This document shows, one piece after another, positions 1 to 6,128 of a stretch of DNA of 12,601 bases (its first letter is position 1; each line of letters opens with the position of its first letter). The DNA is from Perkinsus olseni. Lineage: Eukaryota; Perkinsozoa; Perkinsida; Perkinsidae. Position numbers and translations under genes: made by a program. The notes under the pieces are model-generated. The model made no database searches, was not told the DNA's origin, and saw nothing but the letters and a program-made list of their open reading frames with translations. The stretch covers positions 1 through 12,601 of the forward strand of contig JABANP010000907.1 in NCBI GenBank assembly GCA_013115135.1. Reading direction: 5' to 3'.

Positions 1-27
1 GGTAGGTATGCGGATCCTGATCCACGG
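1..27 (+). repeat. Left terminal inverted repeat
   Basis: It begins GGTAGGTATGCGGATCC and matches the reverse complement of 3875-3901 at 26 of 27 positions; the only difference is C here against T at the 25th base. Similarity stops after base 27. It is the likely cleavage and binding end for the transposase. Confidence 0.92.
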
Positions 28-505
28 ATCTGGGCGATGATCCGGGGGCACCATTGATCCGGCTCCGTGAACCAGATCGTACCAAGATCCGAAAAGTCCG
101 ATCCAGATCCCGCAATGACGATTCTTATCCGTGATTCTTGATCTTGAACCATGATTCATGAGCCACAATCTTGATCCACGATCCTGATACGCGAATCGTG
201 ATCCAGATCACGCTCGATCCGGATTCTTGATTCCGATCCTTGATCCGTGAGACAAATTCGTGATCCGTGATCCGTGGATCGCGGATCTGAGAAATTCTCG
301 GTCTCGTTGAGAAATTTCGGTGATCCATGATCCAGTAGCTCAGTGGATCAAAGTAAGTTATCCGAATCATTCAAAGGTACGAGTGCATCATCCGAAAATC
401 GTCTCACGCACAGAATCACTCTGCTTTACCGTGTTACAGAGGCCCGATCCTGTTACGGCGCCATACCTTAGCGGTACGCCCAAGTTGATCTGATCCTTGA
501 TCCGA
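1..505. repeat. Left subterminal array of GATCC motifs
   Basis: By eye I count about 20 copies of GATCC in the first 505 bases, often as TGATCC or GTGATCC and sometimes 7 bases apart (262/269, 322/329, 492/499). About 0.5 would be expected by chance. The motif also lies inside the terminal repeat. Clustered subterminal motifs are usual binding sites for transposase or its Myb-like partner, so that role is likely here. The short open frame at 125-370 is only the repeat read in frame. No gene is seen in 1-611. Confidence 0.7.
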
Positions 506-523
506 TAGAGACTCTATCGGATC
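499..523. repeat. Perfect palindrome, 12-base arms, 1-base centre
   Basis: The arm GATCCGATAGAG is followed by a central A and its exact complement. It lies at the inner edge of the GATCC array and starts with that motif. It may mark the boundary of the subterminal region or belong to the wider family of one-base-centre palindromes in this window. Confidence 0.85.
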
Positions 524-535
524 TTGCGGAGACTC

Positions 536-557
536 TACCACTCTATCTAGAGTGGTA
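536..557. repeat. Inverted repeat, 10-base arms, 2-base centre
   Basis: The arm TACCACTCTA is followed by TC and the exact complement. It lies 13 bases from the palindrome at 499-523 and 55 bases beyond the end of the transposase frame, so it could form a hairpin in the 3' end of that transcript. Confidence 0.8.
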
Positions 558-611
558 CACCACACTTGTTATGAACACAAGAACTAAAACGATAAACGGA
601 GTGATCCCTGC

Positions 612-1571
612 TCATGCGAAAAACTCAATAGTATAAGCGCCACGACTCCCGATTCCAGCCAACGCTTCAGCAGCGTGGTCGACTCCTCCGACATCTTGCC
701 CCATCACGTCATCCTCATCGAGTTCGGGTTCCGGTTCTCCCATCATCTTTTGGAAGTTGTGAAGGCAGAAGCAAGCCAGAACAGCTTTAGCGCACTTTCT
801 CGCCGGTTTCAGTCTCAAATTGCCGTTGCATATTGCCCACGATCTCTTAAGTTTTCTGAAGCCTCGTTCACCAGTTGATCTCACACTTTTGTGGGCAATA
901 TTGAACGCCGCCTCAGGCGTCCCAGCTTCCGGATTGACATACGGCGTGAAGAGTGATGGACTCAGACCATAAGCAGAGTCACCGCATAACCAGAACCCTT
1001 GTGGGACAGCTCGCATGCGCATTGACAGGGCGCTGGACTGGTACACTCGGGAATCATGTGCCGATCCCGGGTTAGACGTGTTGACTGACACCCAAAGCTC
1101 GTTGGCGCCAAGAACAGCTTGGACGTTCAACGAAATATTCTTCTTGGAATCAACGAAATCCGCTCTTTCCCCCACCGGTACCACGTCCTTCAAGAGCACA
1201 TGAGTTCCATCAATCAGTCCAATGCAACGCGGCAGCCGTGGATCGACCTCTGCGTCCCCTCTTACGATAGATTGGTTCGAAGGAAAACGCACGAAATGAT
1301 CACGCTTCGCCACGACAGCGTCGATGACTTCCCCAACACTACGACTCACAAATTCTTGTGAGCAATCCAAGAGATCACCGTTCGCTAGTTGAAAGCTCCC
1401 ATTAGACAAGTAACGCAGAGATACCAGCAATTTTTTCATCACATGATGCCTTTTACCGTCGTTGTTTAGATCCAAAATCTCCAGTAATCGAAGTAAGGAA
1501 GCTTTTGAAAAGCGATACCTCAATCTCAGCTGATCGTCGGCCACCCCGTCTGTTGGATCGGCGAAAGGCAT
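612..1571 (-). CDS. Harbinger-type DDE transposase (DDE_Tnp_4, HARBI1-like)
   Basis: This 319-residue nuclease cuts and rejoins the element ends in the nucleus. The N-terminal part (about residues 20-90) resembles the helix-turn-helix region of HARBI1-type proteins: RYRFSKASLLRLLEIL, then RYLSNGSFQLANGDLLDCSQ. The catalytic core has Asp121 in GLIDGTHV, the conserved HDS at 172-174, Asp198 in CGDSAYG and Glu235 in STGERGFRKLK. The family signature LHNF is at 270-273. The 37-residue spacing between the second Asp and the Glu suits the family. Length is close to HARBI1 (about 350), slightly short at the N-terminus. The first ATG follows an in-frame stop, but a small upstream exon cannot be excluded because an AG acceptor lies just before it. 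No frameshift or lost catalytic residue is visible. Confidence 0.93.
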   Translation of the reverse strand: MPFADPTDGVADDQLRLRYRFSKASLLRLLEILDLNNDGKRHHVMKKLLVSLRYLSNGSFQLANGDLLDCSQEFVSRSVGEVIDAVVAKRDHFVRFPSNQSIVRGDAEVDPRLPRCIGLIDGTHVLLKDVVPVGERADFVDSKKNISLNVQAVLGANELWVSVNTSNPGSAHDSRVYQSSALSMRMRAVPQGFWLCGDSAYGLSPSLFTPYVNPEAGTPEAAFNIAHKSVRSTGERGFRKLKRSWAICNGNLRLKPARKCAKAVLACFCLHNFQKMMGEPEPELDEDDVMGQDVGGVDHAAEALAGIGSRGAYTIEFFA

Positions 1572-1942
1572 GTTTCAACAGAAAACACAATCGACTGACC
1601 GTGATACATTATTGTAATTTTATTACAGTGATGAACGAAGCCGGAGTGCTCGGTGTGAGGATTGGTCTTCATCCGATCGTGCATAGGTTACAGTGTAACC
1701 TGTAACCGTTACAGAGCAAGTGCCTTGTAGCGCCTCGAGCGCTCGGACATATCACCGCGCTCGGTGAGGCGGCCCGCCTCACCTCTTAGAGGATTCCCTC
1801 GTGATGAAAGCCTTTCCCGCACAATCCCAACAAGCCGAATAGTTAACTATAGCTCAACAGGAATACAGCATTGTACCAATTTTTAGAAAAACACACAGCG
1901 TCACATGGTAGAAGAAATACGGAGGAGGTACTCATAGTTCAG
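1572..1942. other. Spacer between transposase and third gene, rich in hairpins
   Basis: No gene is seen. As the stretch upstream of the transposase on the minus strand it should hold the promoter. It contains AGGTTAC-AGT-GTAACCT at 1685-1701, TGTAAC-C-GTTACA at 1701-1713, and a GC-rich perfect palindrome at 1763-1783 with 10-base arms (GGTGAGGCGG) and a one-base centre. TGTAAC/GTTACA repeated several times could be a protein-binding site. This is inference. Confidence 0.6.
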
Positions 1943-2655
1943 TCACTCGGCCGCACCTTCAGAATGAGGAATGTAGGCCTCAAGAGCGCTAGCCGCTATC
2001 TCGCTTTGGGTATCCCCCGTCTGTCCGTCGTCGCATGCCTCTCCTACTCTTTGGGTCTTCGTAGCTCGCTTGTACTTGAACGTGTAGTATCTCTCGACAG
2101 CCTCAGCCGCACGAGCCACCGCTTCTACGGTTTCAGCATAGGTGCGTTTCCTCGTGTTGGAAAGAGGAGCGGGAGCAGTGAAAGTATCAGCGGGAGCCCT
2201 GGCACCGCTCGGCTCAGCTTCCTCAGTGCTCACAATTTCCGCCATGGCGCTCAGCGCCGCGTTTACTGCATCAGATGGCAGGCCGTCGTCAGTCGAATTT
2301 TTCGCGCTCTTTTTCTTCTCTTTTGCCAACAACTCCTTCTCGGCTTTAGCTCGAACCTCCTCGGCTGTGGGCTCGCCGCGGCTCTTCCAGTTTTTGATGA
2401 AATTCACGATATGCTGCTCCTTTATGTCATTCCTTACTTGTATCTTCCCCTGCGATCCGAGAAGCTACAGAAACAGAAGCATATTGCCCGACGAGACGCA
2501 AGCCCAGCACGCATTACCTTGAAGTGGTCAGCAAAGGCCCTCAAAGTGGTAAAACGTTTCTGTAGTCCAGCGGTCTCCTTAGACCACGTCTTGTGCGCCC
2601 TCACGAGCTCGTACTTCTCATGTGGCAAGAAGTCAGCTCTGGGTGTGGTAGACAT
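1943..2655 (-). CDS. Third transposon protein, basic, function unknown (two exons)
   Basis: I do not recognise this protein. Exon 1 is 2655-2518 (46 residues) and exon 2 is 2464-1943 (173 residues). The intron of 53 bases starts GTAATG and ends TTTCTGTAG, joining in phase 0 to give 219 residues. Exon 1 plus the start of exon 2 is a helical region (EKYELVRAHKTW, LRAFADHFK, HIVNFIKNWKSRGEP) that could be a small DNA-binding fold with a Myb-like third helix, but this is a guess. After it come a charged coiled-coil-like stretch (EEVRAKAEKELLAKEKKK), an Ala/Pro/Ser-rich linker, and a basic helix (NTRKRTYAETVEAVARAAEA, then YKRATKTQR) that may act in nuclear import. It lies between the Myb-like gene and the transposase on the same strand, 119 bases after the former. 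An alternative acceptor 15 bases downstream is also in frame. Confidence 0.6.
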
Positions 2656-2774
2656 GCGGAAAAGAGGAGGCTGTGAAGCTGAGGAGACAAGGGTGAGGCT
2701 TGACCAATCCAGACGCAATAAAAACAGTCGACACCACAGAAACTTGGGAAAACTAGGTATCATAGTACCATGCT

Positions 2775-3431
2775 TCAACAGCTCATCTGCCGAAAGGACT
2801 TCTCAATCCTCCGCATGCCGCTATAAGTTGCTTCATATTTACCCCTGCTCATGCCAGTCTCCTCTCTCATACGCTTTGTGGCTTTCCCCCCACTACCACG
2901 GCTCAAACGTGTCAGTTCCTTGTAAGACAACGGCACAGCGAATCCATCTTCAGCTCGGACTCCTGCCTCTAAGTCCTCCCCCATCCCTACGAACCTTGGA
3001 GTAGCGAAGATGTGGTGTTCGACGGCCTTCAGCCATAGCTCTTCGCACGGCTGAGGATCATCGGAAGGGTCACGAGGCTCCCCTCCTCCTGTAGGAACAG
3101 CATGGAGTCTTTGTCTGTGTGATGCAGCGACGCGACCCACAACTGACAAAGAGCAATCAATGCATTGGGAGTATGATACAGTACGACGTATATGAGTCGT
3201 TGATTACTAACCTCGTGTCATTTCTTCTTTCATCGCTTTCAGTTTCGTGGGAGTGTATTTCACACCAAACTGCGATGTAATGTCCGCGGCGACCGACTCC
3301 CACATTTTTTTCTGCTTCCTAGCCACGTCGTTCCCCTTAATACTCCCCCTAAGAATCTTCTGGGTTTCGTTGTTGGGGTCGAAATACACAGAGGCAAAGT
3401 ATATCTTCACCTGCGAGACGACGTCGGACAT
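2775..3431 (-). CDS. Myb/SANT-like DNA-binding partner of the transposase (two exons)
   Basis: Exon 1 is 3431-3212 and exon 2 is 3142-2775. The 69-base intron (GTTAGT...TTTGTCAG) joins in phase 1 and gives 195 residues. Residues about 5-70 look like the zeste/NAIF1-type Myb/SANT domain, with Trp44 in KKMWESVAADITSQFGVKYT followed by PTKLKAMKEEM as the recognition-helix region. In Harbinger elements such a protein binds the transposon ends and brings the transposase into the nucleus; that role is known for the family and inferred here. Exon 2 holds a Pro/Gly-rich linker, an EELWLKAVEHHIF helix and a basic C-terminus (GKATKRMREE, KYEATYSGMRRIEKSFRQM) that may contact DNA or the transposase. It is the first gene from the right end, so its promoter should lie in 3432-3902. 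Confidence 0.7.
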
Positions 3432-3874
3432 TCACACTACCAAAACAGGGCGCACTTGACGATCGAGATGCAACGTGGAGCGGTCCCCAAGTGCCACTCG
3501 GCGAGTGATGAAACGCAACGCAACGAGGCCGGAAATTCCAAAGTTGGTGAAGTGTGCGTCGGTTTGTACATCGCTCCGCCCCTTGCTTGTCTCGCGCGAT
3601 CGCCGTGCATCGCTCCGCCTGAGTAAGAACGGCACTGAAGATCAGAGTCGAACGACCGCTCATGTCACTGATCCACAAATTTTCTCGTCTGAATCAAGAA
3701 CAGGGACTCTGATCCTTATAAATGAGATTCAACTGTGATCTGATCCATGTATAGTGATTCGGATCCGTGAGTCACCTACTTGGTCGTGATGAACGGTACT
3801 TGAGACATAAATCTAGAAAATATTGTAGAAAATCAAGATCTGATCCATCCGTCTGAATTTTTTCTAAGGATCAG
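3432..3874. other. Right subterminal region of the transposon
   Basis: No gene is seen; small open frames on both strands here overlap each other and show no domain. About six GATCC copies (near 3670, 3711, 3742, 3762, 3842, 3886) and several GGATC copies lie in 3660-3902. The right end is thus much poorer in the motif than the left. It should contain the promoter of the Myb-like gene on the minus strand. Confidence 0.55.
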
Positions 3875-3901
3875 CCATGGATCAGGATCCGCATACCTAC
3901 C
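3875..3901 (-). repeat. Right terminal inverted repeat
   Basis: Reverse complement of 1-27 with one mismatch. One more C follows at 3902, suggesting a terminal GGG on the full element. Confidence 0.92.
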
Positions 3902-3913
3902 CAGGCATCACGC

Positions 3914-5029
3914 ATGATAAGATCAAGTCCTTCCTTGTTGTTGCTCGGCTCCGCTCTCCTCGCTCTCTCCTCTCGGTCAGCGGCAACGGGCGTGGCCAAA
4001 CCCGAGCTCCCAGATGGAGTATATAAGAATAGAAATCAGATCGTTGGGATTGGCAACTTGACTGCCGTGGAATTTGACAAAGCAGCAGGAGCGAGAGCGA
4101 AGTTGAAGTTGTGCGGATCCTTTTTCGATCACGAGCTCATGCTGATGATGAGTAAGTATCAAACGCTCGAACGGAGTTCGAAATTGTCCAAGAGCTCAAC
4201 TGGGAGTCTCCACGATTGCTTCCACTTCGCGGTCGGTGACGGGGACAAGAGGACGCAGTTGAATAAAGTGATGAAGAGGATGTACAAAGAGCTGAGCATT
4301 CCCAGTGACAGAGGGGACATTGAAGCCAGGAGAAAGTTCCGCGTATGTTACGTCGGAGGGAGGTGGATCGCCTATTTCGGAAGGCTACGCGACACGGTCA
4401 CTGGAGAGGATACTCTTGCCTACCCGGTTGAGCTTGAGCTCTTTCATTCACCATTGAGTCAGGCAACGCAACAGGGAGAAGAAGATGGTTCCATTATGTT
4501 AGAGAGAATCCTTGCACCCAAGGTTGGTAGAATGACAAGCACTGGCGAGTCGGGCAAAATCGACTCTGCACAACTGGACATCGCAAAGACCTCTGCAGGA
4601 GAAATAAGAGGACAACTAACTCTCCATTCTGTCACTCTTGTGCCGCCAATGTCCTCCCGCCAGGCTCCATTCATGATTTACTCATATCCGGATACTTCCT
4701 CGCCGTTTTTCACGGCGAGCCTCGCTCTTCCGCCCCTACCATTGAGTCTTCGCCGATCGTATCATGTCCGCGGTGTGGTCGTGGACGAGGTCTGTTGGAG
4801 TCTGGGCAAATATAGCGATAGTTTAAGTAAAACACAATGTGGGCTTCTTTTGCTGGAGCGAGATTGTATGTGTGACCTGATGAGTTATACTACGAGCAAG
4901 GTTGTCGATTTCCATGAGATCACGAAACGATTTCCGAAATTCGAAGTTTATAGTGAAATTTCGATGAAAATCATTTCGCTAACGGAAACGGCAGACACCG
5001 AGTCACCATCGGTGACTGACCAACAATGA
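3914..5029 (+). CDS. Secreted protein of unknown function
   Basis: This is a single open frame of 371 residues. The first 25 residues are a clear signal peptide (MIRSSPSLLLLGSALLALSS, with cleavage likely after SAA near 24), so the product enters the secretory pathway. The mature part starts with PELPDGVYKNRNQIVGIGNL and carries an N-glycosylation sequon NLT at 49-51. It has cysteines at 67, 102, 145, 294, 309, 318 and 320, enough for disulphide bonds. No transmembrane segment or catalytic motif is visible. Residues about 245-285 are Pro/Leu/Ser-rich and look less like the rest, so a missed intron or a linker is possible there. The start is supported because the signal peptide follows it directly. 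The transposon ends only 11 bases upstream. I know no characterised family; it resembles the lineage-specific secreted proteins of parasitic protists in style only. Confidence 0.72.
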   Translation: MIRSSPSLLLLGSALLALSSRSAATGVAKPELPDGVYKNRNQIVGIGNLTAVEFDKAAGARAKLKLCGSFFDHELMLMMSKYQTLERSSKLSKSSTGSLHDCFHFAVGDGDKRTQLNKVMKRMYKELSIPSDRGDIEARRKFRVCYVGGRWIAYFGRLRDTVTGEDTLAYPVELELFHSPLSQATQQGEEDGSIMLERILAPKVGRMTSTGESGKIDSAQLDIAKTSAGEIRGQLTLHSVTLVPPMSSRQAPFMIYSYPDTSSPFFTASLALPPLPLSLRRSYHVRGVVVDEVCWSLGKYSDSLSKTQCGLLLLERDCMCDLMSYTTSKVVDFHEITKRFPKFEVYSEISMKIISLTETADTESPSVTDQQ

Positions 5030-5284
5030 TATTCACCCGGCAATATCGGGAAAGCCATATTGATTACTCGCTGCCACAATATTGCCGCGGCGACTGGATA
5101 AGCCCTTTTTTTCTTCCGGCCAGGTGTGATCATCCGGTCAGCACCAGGGCTGTGGTCCAGCCTACCACAGGTCGCGTTGACCGTTGTGGCCAACGGATAA
5201 TTCGCTTCTTGCCAACCCTGTTGTGAGACAGTGCTGCCCGGGCCGCCTGCCTTGCGGCGGGGGTGATTGGACTGCAGGCACGCT

Positions 5285-5375
5285 TATCGCACCGAGGTGC
5301 TCCCACCAAGATTCGAACCTGGGGGGAGTCACTCCCCCGACTCCCCGGGAGTGCGTGTTAACCACACATTCTCCC
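5285..5375. repeat. Cluster of small palindromes with a tRNA-like B box
   Basis: On the minus strand, AGGTTCGAATCTTGG matches a tRNA T-arm and B box, GTGTGGTTAACACGC recalls a D-arm, and the hairpin between them would be a long variable arm. However, no 7-base acceptor pair or normal anticodon loop can be drawn, so this is not a working tRNA. Read differently it is a row of palindromes: GCACC-GA-GGTGC, then CCAAG...CTTGG around TTCGAA, then GGGGGAGT-C-ACTCCCCC (5322-5338), then ACTCCC-C-GGGAGT (5340-5352). It may be a tRNA-derived SINE remnant or simply a hairpin cluster. On the plus strand near 5177-5200, GACCG...GTGGCC...GGATAA also recalls the head of an arginine tRNA. Confidence 0.4.
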
Positions 5376-5542
5376 CATTATGGTGGTCTGGATAAGCCCT
5401 GCAATCGAAGTTTCCAGCTATCATAACTCGCCGGTAGAGGTGCTCTACTACTCTACTACTGAGCATGGAACGTTAGAAAGTCGCGTTAGTAATTAATACC
5501 AACCGCACACGTCTGATCAATCTGATCGATTCACTAAATTCA

Positions 5543-5559
5543 GCCACAAGTCTTGTGGC
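5543..5559. repeat. Perfect palindrome, 8-base arms, 1-base centre
   Basis: GCCACAAG-T-CTTGTGGC in intergenic DNA. Arms stop pairing outside these positions. Confidence 0.8.
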
Positions 5560-6037
5560 AACTTCAGTCTCTAGTGGAACTTTATCAACCCCACTCATCC
5601 GGCTACACGGATGAAGAGTGACCGCCGGGATGGACCGACGCTCGACGATCGTTCAGCCATCGTTGGGCAAGGGCTTGGGGGATGTGGATAGTGGATGGGG
5701 CTCTCTTGTTCCAGGGTGCTGGCTGATTGGCGGCACAACACACGGGATCCTGGTTCTGTGACAGAGCTTCTGTCATCTGGAATCCTATCTATGGCTTACC
5801 GGCTTTGCGTCATCGACGATTCGGGTTCACTTCAGCGAAGCTTTTCATCGGCGTGTGCGAGTTTATAGTCCAACGCTTGCGGTTTAGGCTTGGTTAGACT
5901 CGAAGCCGATGTGTTCGGTTGGGGCGTTGATATGCAGTGCAATGAGACAGATTCTCATCGGAGCTAGATGTGATCAGCAACATAAACATTATCACGACGG
6001 CATGAGACGAATAACCTCGCAGCTCTGATACGATATC

Positions 6038-6064
6038 GAAATTCCGACTGACAGTCGGAATTTC
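6038..6064. repeat. Perfect 12-base inverted repeat upstream of the hydrolase gene
   Basis: GAAATTCCGACT, a 3-base centre, then the exact complement, 64 bases before the proposed start codon at 6129. The 9-mer CCGACTGAC at 6044-6052 occurs again in direct orientation at 6071-6079. Position and symmetry suit a cis-regulatory site or a 5' leader hairpin; neither is proven. Confidence 0.65.
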
Positions 6065-6128
6065 AAGTGACCGACTGACTCGGAGAGGGACAAAACGTTG
6101 CCTTTATAGTTTACTTGTATCCTTGCTG

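Larger units (their letters stand above)
1..3902. mobile_element. PIF/Harbinger-type DNA transposon, apparently complete
   Basis: Inverted repeats bound the element at 1-27 and 3875-3901. Between them lie a DDE_Tnp_4 transposase and a Myb/SANT-like protein, the two-protein set that defines autonomous PIF/Harbinger elements, plus a third protein. All three genes read on the minus strand. The right repeat has one extra terminal base at 3902 (ending CCC), so the left end probably begins one base before the window. The target-site duplication therefore cannot be read. The bases right of the element are AGG, not the TWA often seen for this superfamily. All three reading frames are open and the ends are nearly identical, so the copy looks young and possibly still able to move. 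The superfamily assignment rests on the transposase motifs and the partner gene. Confidence 0.88.
5030..6128. other. Intergenic region without a supported gene
   Basis: No open frame here has a recognisable domain. What it holds is inverted repeats: CGGCAATAT at 5038-5046 with its complement at 5079-5087, just after the stop of the secreted-protein gene; CTGTGGT at 5150-5156 with its complement at 5164-5170; the cluster at 5285-5375; 5543-5559; TCATCCG at 5595-5601 with its complement at 5608-5614; TGACAGA at 5759-5765 with its complement at 5769-5775; and the 12-base pair at 6038-6064. The last part should contain the promoter of the hydrolase gene starting at 6129. Confidence 0.6.

Noticed and set aside
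125..370. Minus-strand open frame in the left transposon end
   Set aside because: It is the GATCC repeat array read in frame, giving a repetitive Ile/Arg/Asp-Pro product.
1871..3004. Long plus-strand open frame of 377 residues
   Set aside because: It runs opposite two spliced minus-strand transposon genes, has low-complexity Ser/Leu/Arg composition and no domain. It is a shadow.
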